Positions 1 to 9,101 of a stretch of DNA of 64,000 nt are shown piece by piece (position 1 is the stretch's first letter; each line of letters begins with the position of its first letter). A program made the translations under genes and the position numbers. The stretch is from assembly GCA_028287745.1 (NCBI GenBank), contig JAQBPB010000005.1, positions 35,180 to 99,179 on the forward strand, given 5' to 3'. The notes beneath the pieces were generated by a model. That model had not been told where the DNA came from. It ran no database searches and was given only the letters and a program-made list of their open reading frames with translations. The stretch comes from Chloroflexota bacterium (GTDB lineage: Bacteria; Chloroflexota; Chloroflexia; Chloroheliales; Chloroheliaceae).

Positions 1-103
1 CCCGGCCAGTTAATAAAATTGGACATTAACCGGCGATATAAACTGGCTTACGTCCTCCGTTCTAGGTTCTACGAAAAGATTGGATTGGAAGTAATAACGC
101 TTA
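1..103. other. upstream edge, no gene assigned
   Basis: These bases precede rbfA. Frame 2 has a stop at 11-13 and frame 3 a stop at 25-27, so an upstream gene such as infB could end here, but too little is present to identify it. A purine-rich GGAAG at about 88-92 lies 11 bases before the rbfA start and may be its ribosome binding site. Confidence 0.4.
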
Positions 104-514
104 ATGAGCAGGCGAACAGAACAGGTAGCCGCGGCTATCAAAGAAGAGGTAAGTAAACTTATCCAAAGGGAGCTAAAAGACCCCCGGTTGGGTTTCGTGA
201 CAGTAACCCGGGTTGAGGCCAGCCCCGATTTAAAGTATGCCAAGATTTTCTTCAGCGTCATGGGCGATGAAACGGTCAAAGCCGAGACCCTGAAAGTGTT
301 AAAGCGGGCCAGTGGTTTTATCCGGCATGAACTGTCGCATATACTGACCCTGCGCTACACTCCTCAACTGGTCTTTGAATTTGATGTGGCGATGGAACAC
401 GGCGATAAAATCCAGCGGCTTTTGATGCAACTGGAACAGGAAGAAAAAGAGCGCGAACAATTTGCCGGTAACTCTGGAGTAACGGATACGGCCGAAAAAT
501 CAGGAGATGCTTAG
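104..514 (+). CDS. rbfA: 30S ribosome-binding factor A (RbfA)
   Basis: RbfA is a cytoplasmic cold-shock and assembly factor that binds the 30S subunit and helps mature the 5' end of 16S rRNA. The 136-residue product has the whole single KH-like domain: an N-terminal Arg/Glu-rich helix (MSRRTEQVAAAIKEEV), the signature strand KDPRLGFVTVTRVE at about residues 26-39, and the conserved segment RIRHEL-like 'FIRHELSHILTLRYTP' near residues 71-86. The last 25 residues form an acidic, low-complexity tail. Length is normal for the family. The gene starts a run of six plus-strand genes; the next start follows the stop after 3 bases, so the two are very probably cotranscribed. Confidence 0.95.
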   Translation: MSRRTEQVAAAIKEEVSKLIQRELKDPRLGFVTVTRVEASPDLKYAKIFFSVMGDETVKAETLKVLKRASGFIRHELSHILTLRYTPQLVFEFDVAMEHGDKIQRLLMQLEQEEKEREQFAGNSGVTDTAEKSGDA

Positions 515-517
515 CGC

Positions 518-1396
518 ATGCCAGAAGCCTTAGTTGGAATTATTGGTGGTAGCGGTCTTTATCAGGTTGAGGGTCTTTCGGAGGTAGAAGAATTTTATCC
601 CGATACGCCCTGGGGCAAGCCCAGTGACGCCCTGATGGTCGGCAAACTTTCCGGGGTGCCGGTGGCTTTTTTGCCTCGTCACGGCCGGGGGCACCGCATT
701 TCACCTACCGACCTGCCCGTCAGGGCCAACATTTACGCCTTTAAGATGCTGGGCGTACAGTCGCTCCTTTCCGTCAGCGCAGTTGGCTCGATGAAAGAAG
801 AAATTGTGCCGCTGGATATGGTTGTGCCGGACCAGATTTTCGACCGGACCGTGTCCCGGACCCGGACTTTCTTTGGCGATAATTCCGGGGTGGTCGGGCA
901 TATCCCTTTCGCTGAACCGTTCTGCCAGACTTTACGCCCGCTTTTAAAAGAAGTTTCCGAAGCAAGCGGCGCGACAACCCATTACGGCGGCACTTATATC
1001 TGCATTGAAGGCCCGCAATTTTCTACCCGTGGTGAAAGCCTGATCTACCGGCAGTGGGGCGTGGATGTCATTGGTATGACCGCCATACCGGAAGCCAAAC
1101 TGGCCCGTGAAGCTGAAATGCACTATGTATTGCTGGCCTGCGCCACCGATTACGACTGCTGGTACGAATCGCACGATAGTGTTACGGTTGAAATGGTCGT
1201 ACACAACCTGCATAAAAATGTGGGCCGGGCCAAAGAAATCATCCGGCAATTTGTGCCGCTGGCCGCCGCGTTAAAAGACCGGTCCGTCCCATGCGGTTGC
1301 AGTGAGGCTCTGGCGACAGCGGTTATGACCGACCGCAAGCTGATACCCGCTGCCAGCGTTGAAAAGCTGGGTCTAATCGTTAAGAAATACTTATAA
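518..1396 (+). CDS. mtnP: S-methyl-5'-thioadenosine phosphorylase
   Basis: Predicted to cleave methylthioadenosine with phosphate to adenine and 5-methylthioribose-1-phosphate in the methionine salvage pathway (cytoplasmic, trimeric PNP/MTAP family). The 292-residue protein has the family glycine-rich phosphate loop IGGSGLY at residues 9-15, the segment FLPRHGRGHRISPTDLPVRAN (about residues 50-70), and the purine-site region YICIEGPQFSTRGES followed by the GMTAIPEAKLAREAEM motif that marks MTAP/PNP enzymes. 'MTAIPEA' is more like MTAP than purine nucleoside phosphorylase, though an inosine/MTA dual specificity cannot be excluded. It starts 3 bases after rbfA, an unusual partner, which suggests a shared transcript only. 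Confidence 0.93.
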   Translation: MPEALVGIIGGSGLYQVEGLSEVEEFYPDTPWGKPSDALMVGKLSGVPVAFLPRHGRGHRISPTDLPVRANIYAFKMLGVQSLLSVSAVGSMKEEIVPLDMVVPDQIFDRTVSRTRTFFGDNSGVVGHIPFAEPFCQTLRPLLKEVSEASGATTHYGGTYICIEGPQFSTRGESLIYRQWGVDVIGMTAIPEAKLAREAEMHYVLLACATDYDCWYESHDSVTVEMVVHNLHKNVGRAKEIIRQFVPLAAALKDRSVPCGCSEALATAVMTDRKLIPAASVEKLGLIVKKYL

Positions 1397-1447
1397 AGCA
1401 AGCTTTAAGGTTTGGTCCGGCCCCGCCGGTCAGCCTGAAATACACAA

Positions 1448-2320
1448 GTGGCAAAGAATAATCAAAAGCCTTTAGAGCCGGTCCAGGTAGTCGAAGTGGG
1501 ACGCCGTTCCGAGGGACCGGATACGCCCGGTGTAAGCCGGGACAGCGACCGCCGGGGCGCCTGGGTGCTGGCCGGCGCCGCGTTTGGTTTACTGGTTCTG
1601 GCCGTGATTTTGCCCGGCACTTTCCTGGAGAAAATTACCTGGCTCAACTCGGGGATTTGCCCCCAGCGACCTGACCATACTTATTTCATTGAGGGGCGGC
1701 AAATGCCGCTGGAAGCTCGCATGGCGGGCATCTTTGCCGGGTTTCTGTTAACCTTCCTGGGACTGTGGCTGGTTGGCCGGGGCCGGGCGCTGCAATGGCC
1801 CAGCCGCCGGGTGGCGCTGCTGCTGGCGGGCCTGGTCGTAATAATGGTGCTGGACGGGCTTAACTCTACCGCGTATGACCTTGGTTGGCCGGTTTTCTAC
1901 CAGCCTCAAAACTGGCTGCGGGTAGTTACCGGCGCGATTAGCGGGGTAGGTATGGCCGGGTTGTTGCTGCCGGTGGTCAATATGACTATCTGGCGGCGCG
2001 GCTACCTGACGCCCTCCTTCCGGCGGGACCGTGAGGTTATTTACGCCTTAATCCCGGCTTTGCTCTATGCCCTGGCAACAATCCTGGGCTGGGGACCGCT
2101 TTTCTGGCCGCTATCGCTCCTGGCGGTAGGCGGTGTTGTACTTATGCTGGTGATGTTCAACCTGCTTATCCTGGCGATACTCTTTCGCAAGGAGAACGCG
2201 GTTAGTTCATTCTATGGGTTGCTGGCTCCGGCGACCCTGGTGATTTTGTTTAGTTTAGGCCAGATGGCGCTTTTTGCCGTCCTGCGCTTCGCCCTGGGTG
2301 GCGCTCAAGCCCCCCTGTAA
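1448..2320 (+). CDS. DUF2085-like integral membrane protein
   Basis: A 290-residue protein of unknown function with a GTG start. A soluble N-terminus of about 35 residues is followed by roughly six or seven hydrophobic segments. The stretch CPQRPDHTYFIEGRQMPLEA right after the first segment matches the DUF2085 signature (Cys-x-Gln-Arg-x-x-x-Arg/His-x-x-Phe), but the usual second pair of cysteines (CARCxG) is replaced by EARMAG, so only one signature Cys remains. The role of DUF2085 is not established. It is followed by genes for a bactofilin-like protein and a coiled-coil membrane protein with gaps of 37 and 11 bases, so these are probably one transcription unit acting at the membrane. Confidence 0.7.
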   Translation: MAKNNQKPLEPVQVVEVGRRSEGPDTPGVSRDSDRRGAWVLAGAAFGLLVLAVILPGTFLEKITWLNSGICPQRPDHTYFIEGRQMPLEARMAGIFAGFLLTFLGLWLVGRGRALQWPSRRVALLLAGLVVIMVLDGLNSTAYDLGWPVFYQPQNWLRVVTGAISGVGMAGLLLPVVNMTIWRRGYLTPSFRRDREVIYALIPALLYALATILGWGPLFWPLSLLAVGGVVLMLVMFNLLILAILFRKENAVSSFYGLLAPATLVILFSLGQMALFAVLRFALGGAQAPL

Positions 2321-2357
2321 TCTGCGGTTTAACGGCTGCTCAAGATTAAGAGTCATA

Positions 2358-3254
2358 ATGAGTGAAGAAAACAATAATCAAGAACCGATGACCTTCCCCA
2401 GCAAACCGGCTTACCAGGCGACTGCCCGGCCGGTTCCGGCCAGCCCTTTGAACAGGCCGGACTTTGAAGATAACCTGGCGGGCTTCCGAAACGAATTCTT
2501 TGAGTTTGTAGCCGAAACCGACCCGGATTTTGACCTTGAACTCCTTCAAAATAACCCGGCTCCGCTCGCCCCACCCGCCCCTACCCACCCGGCCAGCGAA
2601 GAAGTATGGCATCCTACCCGCAAAGATGAACTGGCCGGTCCGCTGCGCTTGAGCGGGCCTAAAGTTATTTCCGGTGATGTCTTTGGCGATTATGTCCAAC
2701 TGGTCAGCGAAGTGCGGGTCAGGGGAAACCTTTACGGCCGGAGCGAGGTCCAGATTGGGCCGGGCTGTGTCGTGGAAGGTCACGTAATTAGCGGCGGCTT
2801 TTTGAAGATCGAAGCGGGCAGCCGGATAGAAGGTGCGGTAGTTGGGACCGACATCAGTTTGACCGGCCCAATCTACGTGCAGGGCCCGGTTTTTAGCCGT
2901 CAATCGCTGGAAACCTGGGGCCAGTTGGAAGCCCAGGCCCTTTATGCCGGGACCAACCTTACCCTTAAAGGCGGCCCTTCCGACGAAGTCCGCGTTGAGG
3001 CCGGTTTGATACTGGCTAAAGCCGGTGACCTGGATGTTTCTACCCGTGTTACCCTGGCGAAACAAAAAGTAGATCCCCAGCAACAAATGTTTTACCTCGC
3101 GCAAGGCGAAGGCGGCAATATTATTCTGACGCCGGTTACGGACCTGTCGCAAATTGGCCCCGATGAAGTGGGCTATCGCACTACCGTCTTAACTACCCTC
3201 ACCGATGCCGAACTGGAAAAGTTGTTAGCCGAATTGGAAACTTTGAAGAACTAA
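2358..3254 (+). CDS. polymer-forming cytoskeletal (bactofilin-like) protein
   Basis: A 298-residue soluble protein. I place the start at the ATG at 2358 (MSEENNNQEP) instead of an upstream in-frame ATG at 2274, because the latter would overlap the preceding gene by 47 bases. Residues 1-90 are Pro-rich and acidic. Residues about 95-230 are a right-handed beta-helix-like series of short strands with recurring hydrophobic-Gly turns (GDVFGDYVQL, VRVRGNLYGRSEVQIGPGCV, GAVVGTDISLTGPIYVQGPV), typical of bactofilin/DUF583 domains that polymerise without nucleotide. A C-terminal 70-residue extension is unlike classical short bactofilins. The gene sits between two membrane-protein genes, so it could form a scaffold with them at the membrane (inference). 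Confidence 0.72.
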   Translation: MSEENNNQEPMTFPSKPAYQATARPVPASPLNRPDFEDNLAGFRNEFFEFVAETDPDFDLELLQNNPAPLAPPAPTHPASEEVWHPTRKDELAGPLRLSGPKVISGDVFGDYVQLVSEVRVRGNLYGRSEVQIGPGCVVEGHVISGGFLKIEAGSRIEGAVVGTDISLTGPIYVQGPVFSRQSLETWGQLEAQALYAGTNLTLKGGPSDEVRVEAGLILAKAGDLDVSTRVTLAKQKVDPQQQMFYLAQGEGGNIILTPVTDLSQIGPDEVGYRTTVLTTLTDAELEKLLAELETLKN

Positions 3255-3265
3255 GTGGAGAAGTC

Positions 3266-6154
3266 ATGCTACCTCCTGAATCCAGAGAAAAATCCGTTGA
3301 CCACGCGGACCTGAAACCTGATAGCACCAATATACCGCTGAATGGTGACCGTCTGGCGGAACTTGGGCGGGTGGACGCGTCTTTCGAGTCTGAAGGGGCG
3401 CCTGCATTATTGGAGGACGAGGCCACCCTGCCGTTTGCGGCCGGTTTGCCGCTCAGTCCGGTTGCTTTGCAGCCCGCCACGGGAGGCAACGCGCCGGGGT
3501 TCCGGGTAAGCTTATCCGACCAGGTTCAACTTGAAGACGGCCTGCAGGACGCGGCCATCCTGGCCTATGAGTATGATAGGCGGCGGGTAGAATGGTGGCG
3601 GCTGCGCCGGTTGGGCCTGATTGGCTTACCTTCTATCACCCTGATATTCCTGGCGGTGGGGCTATTTACCGCCGTGCTTGGCCCTTCTTTTAAGAATCTT
3701 ACTTCCTTTTTCCTGCCCCTGGGCCTGCTTTTTGTGGTAATCTCGGTTGTATTTGCGCTATATTGCTGGCTAACCCGGCCCCAGGTTGTTTCTTTTGGCC
3801 GGGCCTACCGCCGCCTGGTTTCGATTCCGCTTTCACAGGGGGGGATTACCTGGTGTGATGCCGCCGTACCGGCCCCGGACTTCCACGCTTTGCGCGATAG
3901 TTACTTCACGCTTTACCAGGAAAGTCACGATATGGGCGCCCACGCTACCCCGGTCGCCCAGTCCAGCGATATCGGCCATAAAAAGCAAACCCTGCAAGAC
4001 CTTAAAACTTTACTCAAACCGGTCCTGCCCGACCAGGCCCAGGAAGTCCCCAGCCCGTTTATTCCCCGTGAGGAAGCGGCCCTGCTGGATAAACTGCGCC
4101 TGGAACCGCTGGGCTGGCCGGAGCTTTCCAACCTGAGCCAGCATTCCTTACCGCTTGAAATGCAGCATCTCAATACGCCTGTTGAACTGCAACGCCTGGC
4201 CCAGGAAATTGAAAGCTATAACGGAATGCGGGCTGAAACGTCCCAGCTTTTCAACGATACGGTGGACCATGTCGCGGTAGCCACGCCCCTGCACAGCCAG
4301 ATTACTTCCCGCATGGCGGCCAACTTCACCTCAGTCGAGGCGGAAATTAAGCAATGGCGCGATCGAACCGGCCGTGAGAAGAATTTCTATGCCTCCGTAG
4401 TTGATAGCTACCAGTCCGCCGGGGACCAGGTTGGCCTGGGTTATGACCGGACCGCCCTCCGGCTTGAAGAAGAAGTTCAACCGGCCATCATTCAAATGGA
4501 GTCCGATGCGGATTTCTACCGCATGAATATCGAGGAACACTACCAGGAAATCCGCCAGGAGATCGAGAGCCAGCGCGATGGCGTCCTGGATGACCTGAAC
4601 CGCGACCGCCGCGAGCTGGAAAGCATTATTGATGAGCGTTCGGACGAACACGCCCTTTTGCAGGCTGAGTTTAAGAGCTTTAAGGAGCAGCGCGCCCGGC
4701 TGGAAACCTCGACCGACCAGCGCTTTGACGCCCTGAAACAACACCTGGACGACCTGACCCGCCGCTCCTACTCGGTCCCGAACCCGCCGCATTTCCGTTC
4801 CGATTACGCCGTAGAGGCTTCGGCTGGTACGACGGAAGAATGTTTGCAGCAGTTAGCCGAACTCCGGGCCGAAACCCGCCTGGCTACCAGTGCCGCCAAT
4901 AATGCCCTGACCCGCTTCGCCCGCTTGCAGTTTGAACCGCTGGACGAGTTAGCCCGCCTGGAAACTCAGATCCGGTCCAGCACCAAGTGGCAGTCCACGG
5001 CCTACCTGGGGCAGTTGATTAACTTCAAACAGAGCGGCCAGCTGCTGGCCCTGGCCGGTGAGGTCAGCGAAGCGGCCAGTGTCTACCTGGATACCGCCGC
5101 CGATTTCGAAAGGCTCAACCACCGCTGGTGCGCCCTGGAAGCCTCCATCCGCAGCCTGGGCCTGGCCGGTTATGCCAGCCGGTTGCAGGAAGCCCAGGAA
5201 TATTTGCTCAGCCTTAGCCGGGTTACCGGTTCGCTGCACAGCAGCTTACTTTCCGGCGCGCACAGCCCGGAGATGGCGCGCCCGGCGACTTTCCAGACGA
5301 TTTATGACCTGGCGGCTGGCCTGGAGCGCGAACTTGAGGAACTGACCTCGTTAGCCGGTTCGCTTTCTTTTACCGAGGAGCGGCTTTCGGACCTGGGCGA
5401 AGAACTGGCCCAGTTGAACGAACAGTATGACCGCAATACCGCCGAAATCGAACAGGTCCAGACCGATGCTTCGGTTAAGCTCTACCAGTTGTCCCAGAAG
5501 CAAAAGCAAATACTGGAAAAGCTGGATAGTCTTAAAGCCGAGCGGACCAGGCAAATTCGCGGCCATATTGACGAGTTGGCCGCTGAAAAGAAAGCTATTC
5601 TAAAGCTGCATAAGAATGGCGAGAATGAACTTTCGGAAATTGCCTACGCCACCGACCGGCTGCTTGAAACCCATATTTCAAGCGCGGAAAGGCTGCTGGC
5701 GGAGGCTCGCCAGCTTCACAAGGGCCTGGAAACGTCTATTTCGGGTATTGTACGTGACTTTGAAGCCAGCATCTTGCCGGACCGCTACGTAAAGACCGGC
5801 AGCGAACTGCTGGTGCCGGTCTGGTATTTCCAGTTCAAGGAGCGGCCCACCTGGTCGCAGCGCGTGCTTGGTTTCGCCAGTTGTCACGTAACTATGGACC
5901 TGGAGCCAGGCGCGGGCCAGAACGGGCCAGACCGTTCTTCCCTCTGGAAATTCTTAAACTCGGCCAGACCGGCGACTTACTATCACCTGGTTGAAGAGCC
6001 GCAACTCACCACCCTGGTCGGCGCTCATAATCTGGATTACCCGGCCGGGCAGATTGAAGTTTCAACCGCGCAGATTGATAAACTGGTTGCCGAAGGCTGG
6101 CTGAACCGCTGGCTGGCAAAAACCTTAAAAGGGGCCCTCAAACGTCATAAATAA
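3266..6154 (+). CDS. large membrane-anchored coiled-coil protein, unknown function
   Basis: I do not recognise a named family for this 962-residue protein. A soluble N-terminus of about 115 residues is followed by two membrane segments (about 117-138 and 147-169), which would make a hairpin and leave the long C-terminal part in the cytoplasm. Residues about 300-520 and 700-850 are rich in Glu, Gln, Arg and Leu with heptad-like spacing, predicted long coiled coils. Between them is a helical, possibly TPR-like region around 590-690. The last 110 residues contain a Trp/Pro-rich globular stretch (VPVWYFQFKERPTW). A good GTGGAG ribosome binding site lies at 3255. Only 11 bases separate it from the bactofilin-like gene, suggesting a joint structural role at the cell envelope. 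Confidence 0.75.
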   Translation: MLPPESREKSVDHADLKPDSTNIPLNGDRLAELGRVDASFESEGAPALLEDEATLPFAAGLPLSPVALQPATGGNAPGFRVSLSDQVQLEDGLQDAAILAYEYDRRRVEWWRLRRLGLIGLPSITLIFLAVGLFTAVLGPSFKNLTSFFLPLGLLFVVISVVFALYCWLTRPQVVSFGRAYRRLVSIPLSQGGITWCDAAVPAPDFHALRDSYFTLYQESHDMGAHATPVAQSSDIGHKKQTLQDLKTLLKPVLPDQAQEVPSPFIPREEAALLDKLRLEPLGWPELSNLSQHSLPLEMQHLNTPVELQRLAQEIESYNGMRAETSQLFNDTVDHVAVATPLHSQITSRMAANFTSVEAEIKQWRDRTGREKNFYASVVDSYQSAGDQVGLGYDRTALRLEEEVQPAIIQMESDADFYRMNIEEHYQEIRQEIESQRDGVLDDLNRDRRELESIIDERSDEHALLQAEFKSFKEQRARLETSTDQRFDALKQHLDDLTRRSYSVPNPPHFRSDYAVEASAGTTEECLQQLAELRAETRLATSAANNALTRFARLQFEPLDELARLETQIRSSTKWQSTAYLGQLINFKQSGQLLALAGEVSEAASVYLDTAADFERLNHRWCALEASIRSLGLAGYASRLQEAQEYLLSLSRVTGSLHSSLLSGAHSPEMARPATFQTIYDLAAGLERELEELTSLAGSLSFTEERLSDLGEELAQLNEQYDRNTAEIEQVQTDASVKLYQLSQKQKQILEKLDSLKAERTRQIRGHIDELAAEKKAILKLHKNGENELSEIAYATDRLLETHISSAERLLAEARQLHKGLETSISGIVRDFEASILPDRYVKTGSELLVPVWYFQFKERPTWSQRVLGFASCHVTMDLEPGAGQNGPDRSSLWKFLNSARPATYYHLVEEPQLTTLVGAHNLDYPAGQIEVSTAQIDKLVAEGWLNRWLAKTLKGALKRHK

Positions 6155-6174
6155 ATGTGAGTAATTGAAACAAT

Positions 6175-9009
6175 TTGCGGATATTTAAGCCAGATAGCAG
6201 TTTTATCTCTTTTATAACACGAATATTTTCGTTAAAAGAAAAGGCTGGCCTCCCAAGTAGCCTTATATTGTTTCTATTTGCCAACCTGCTGGTAATCTTT
6301 GCCCTTTATCAGACCCGGCCGGTCTATTTGATTGACGTGGGAACACCGGCAGACGCGGTGTACCTGGATAACTTTAACGCCCCCGAAACGAACGGGCTGG
6401 GTACTTACCGCTGGACCGGGGATGAGTCGGAGGTTATTCTACCGCCGGTTGGTTCCCCGTTTACGATAGAAGTCCAGGCGACTGTCTCGCGCCCCGTGCC
6501 GGTCCCGGTCCATTTCAGTTTGACCTGGGACAACCCCACTTACACCCGGAATTTCGATATTCCCGCCGATGAAGTCGCCCGGTCCGAGCTAAAGGGCTAT
6601 GCCCTTGAAGTTAATAACCGGCCGCCACTTAATTTCGATACCAGGCGGCTTATTATCCAATCCGACTCTTTCAAACCAGGCCAGGGTGATGCCAGGACGC
6701 TGGGTATCCTGGTCCACCAGGTTTCGGTCCAGGCTCGCTCTAACAGTTTAGGCTTCGTCACACCGCCCCTGCTGACATGGTTGCTTTTGAGCCTGGCCCT
6801 GTTGAGCTTTCAAAGCTGCCTGGGCGTTTTGTTTATCCGGCAAAACCTGCTGGCTAAAAAGTGGCAGGGGATATTCTATACCGGTGCTTTACTGATGCCC
6901 CTGGCCCTGGCGGTCCTGTTCTTTGCCGCCACGCCTTTTTTCCTGGTCAATTCGCTGGCCTTAAGCCCCTACCTGCTGCTGTCTGGAGTGGTTATCCTGG
7001 TTACGCTGCTGACCGGCCTGCCGGTTTTCCGCTGGCTGGCCCTGGGCCTGCTGGGACTCACGCTGGCTAACCTGTATGGCTTTTTTGATGTAAGCTTCCT
7101 GCTGGTATTCGGTCTGACCCTGTTTGGACTGTGTTTCCTGTATAACCCGCGGTTGCAAAGTACCGGCCTGAACCTGTTGATTATCGCCACGCTGGGGGTG
7201 CTGGCAAGCTGGGGTATCTTACAAAAAATAAACTTCCGGACCGCTGACGCCGAGCGCCACCACTTTATGTGGTTAAACCAGCTGGATATATTGCTTCGCC
7301 AGGGTGAGTTTTACCCGCGCTGGGCCACCGACTTCGCCTTTGGACACGGAAGCACCGTCTTTAACTTTTATGCCCCGGTTTCGCGTTACCTGGGCGAAAT
7401 TTTTGTCCTCGCCGGGCTACCGGCCGGGACCGCCTACCGGGGACTGCTTACCGTCCTTGGTATCCTGGGCGGCATTGGGCTTTATTTCGCGGCTCGGCAG
7501 TTCCTGGGGAAACCGAGTTCGGTAATAGTCGCCGCGGCCTACCTGTTCAACCCCTACCGGCTGGCAAACATCTACCAGCGGGGAAGTATCGCCGAGGCAG
7601 TTGCCTTTAGTTTTCTGCCTTTTTTATTACTGGCCTTTAGCCTGCTCTTAAACCTTGATTTCAGCCGCCGTAAGGCGGTGCTGCTGGGAGCAATCACCTA
7701 TGCCCTGGTAGTATGCAGCCACCAGCTAACCGGCTTTTTTACCATCATCTTTTTTGCCGGGCCTTATATTCTGCTAAACCTGGCCTGGCTGGCCTGGCAG
7801 GAAAAGCAAGAAGGGTGGCCCCTGGCCTTCCGTAACCTGGGCCGCCGGGCGTTTTGGGTAGGGTTCACCCTGACTTTAGGGTTAGGGCTTTCAGCCTTTT
7901 ACGTGTTACCCGCCTTTGCCGAATCGGGCAGTGTCTGGCTGGGGAATTATGTACGCTATAAGCCGGAAGCCAGTTTAATAGATTTAACCAACTATGCCCG
8001 GCTTGGGGATTGGGTTGCCCACATTGAAAAGTTAAAAACCCCTACGGCTTACCTGGAGAATTTATCCTGGATTGGTATCAGCCATTTGCTGTTAGCCGGT
8101 CTTGGCCTGGTGGTGTCGTTTATCCCGGTGGCCCGCAAGCACAGCTCGCAGTGGCTGCCCGGAATTGCCGGTCTGATGCTAATCCTGCTCCTGGGCATGC
8201 AGCTTAATTTCACCGCGCTCTTCTGGCAGCAGGTTCCCTTCATGCGCTATATCGAGTTCCCCTGGCGGCTTATGATTTTTGTAGGCTTGTTCGCCCCACT
8301 TTTAATCGGCTTCCTGTTTGAAAGGACCGTTCAATTTGCCAGCCACTTACTGCGCGTGCATACCGCCAGACCGCGCCCGGCCCTGGCCGTAGCGAGCGTG
8401 GCGCTTTCCCTGATAGGGCTGGTAGCCTGGACCGGCGAGGGGAATGTCGTCCTGCATTTCACTGACCCCACCTTAACCGGACGCTATACGCAGCAAGATG
8501 TCTATACCCAGGTGGGCGACTATTACTATTTGCCTATGACGGTGGCTAAAAACCAGGAAGCGACCCTGGAAGCAACTCTAAAGGATTCCGATAAGCCCTA
8601 TATTGAGCGCGATAATCGCCAGGATGCCGACCCCATAACCATGCAGCGCCTGAGCCCTACGCGCTTTCAGGTAACCGCTACTCTTTCCCGGCCCGGAAAG
8701 GTGGTGCTGCCTGTTTTTTACTTCGCCGGTTGGAAGTTAACTTCCAATGGGCAAACCCTGCCTATTGGCTCCAGCCAGCCCCTGGGCCTGATTACGGCCC
8801 AACTACCCCCGGGTGCGCAGGTACTTGAACTCAAATTCGAAGACACCCCTATCCGGAGTGCCAGCGTACTTCTAACGGTAATTTGTGGTCTGGTTGTACT
8901 GGTAATGGTGGTGACCGGCTGGAAGAAACGCCTGGTAACTAAAAATAGAGCTGATTCAACGCCGCTGGTTGAGAAAGACTTGCCTGACCCGCAAATATTA
9001 TCGAGTTAA
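6175..9009 (+). CDS. polytopic membrane protein of the PTPS-related/YfhO-like glycosyltransferase type
   Basis: A 944-residue membrane protein with more than a dozen hydrophobic segments. After one N-terminal helix there is an extracellular beta-rich domain (residues about 45-195), then a long membrane region. The stretch ILLRQGEFYPRWATDFAFGH followed by an NFYAPV motif and later 'FNPYRLANIYQRGSIAEAVA' is the pattern of the '6-pyruvoyl-tetrahydropterin synthase-related' membrane domain, a GT-C-like fold distantly related to YfhO. A C-terminal extracytoplasmic beta domain (about 760-900) precedes a last helix near 905-925. The likely role is lipid-linked sugar transfer at the cell surface, but the substrate is unknown. 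A TTG start at 6175 is forced: an in-frame stop lies just upstream and no ATG follows soon. Confidence 0.72.
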   Translation: MRIFKPDSSFISFITRIFSLKEKAGLPSSLILFLFANLLVIFALYQTRPVYLIDVGTPADAVYLDNFNAPETNGLGTYRWTGDESEVILPPVGSPFTIEVQATVSRPVPVPVHFSLTWDNPTYTRNFDIPADEVARSELKGYALEVNNRPPLNFDTRRLIIQSDSFKPGQGDARTLGILVHQVSVQARSNSLGFVTPPLLTWLLLSLALLSFQSCLGVLFIRQNLLAKKWQGIFYTGALLMPLALAVLFFAATPFFLVNSLALSPYLLLSGVVILVTLLTGLPVFRWLALGLLGLTLANLYGFFDVSFLLVFGLTLFGLCFLYNPRLQSTGLNLLIIATLGVLASWGILQKINFRTADAERHHFMWLNQLDILLRQGEFYPRWATDFAFGHGSTVFNFYAPVSRYLGEIFVLAGLPAGTAYRGLLTVLGILGGIGLYFAARQFLGKPSSVIVAAAYLFNPYRLANIYQRGSIAEAVAFSFLPFLLLAFSLLLNLDFSRRKAVLLGAITYALVVCSHQLTGFFTIIFFAGPYILLNLAWLAWQEKQEGWPLAFRNLGRRAFWVGFTLTLGLGLSAFYVLPAFAESGSVWLGNYVRYKPEASLIDLTNYARLGDWVAHIEKLKTPTAYLENLSWIGISHLLLAGLGLVVSFIPVARKHSSQWLPGIAGLMLILLLGMQLNFTALFWQQVPFMRYIEFPWRLMIFVGLFAPLLIGFLFERTVQFASHLLRVHTARPRPALAVASVALSLIGLVAWTGEGNVVLHFTDPTLTGRYTQQDVYTQVGDYYYLPMTVAKNQEATLEATLKDSDKPYIERDNRQDADPITMQRLSPTRFQVTATLSRPGKVVLPVFYFAGWKLTSNGQTLPIGSSQPLGLITAQLPPGAQVLELKFEDTPIRSASVLLTVICGLVVLVMVVTGWKKRLVTKNRADSTPLVEKDLPDPQILSS

Positions 9010-9101
9010 GACAGCGGTGGGCCGCAAAACCTGGTTTTCTCTCCCTTTAAATTACGGCAATAAACGGGCTATTTTCTTCTTTCAGGCGTTTATGCGCCGG
9101 G

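Noticed and set aside
2346..3152. 268-residue reading frame on the minus strand
   Set aside because: It lies wholly antisense to the bactofilin-like gene, has an amino-acid make-up of a shadow frame, and no ribosome binding site or known domain.
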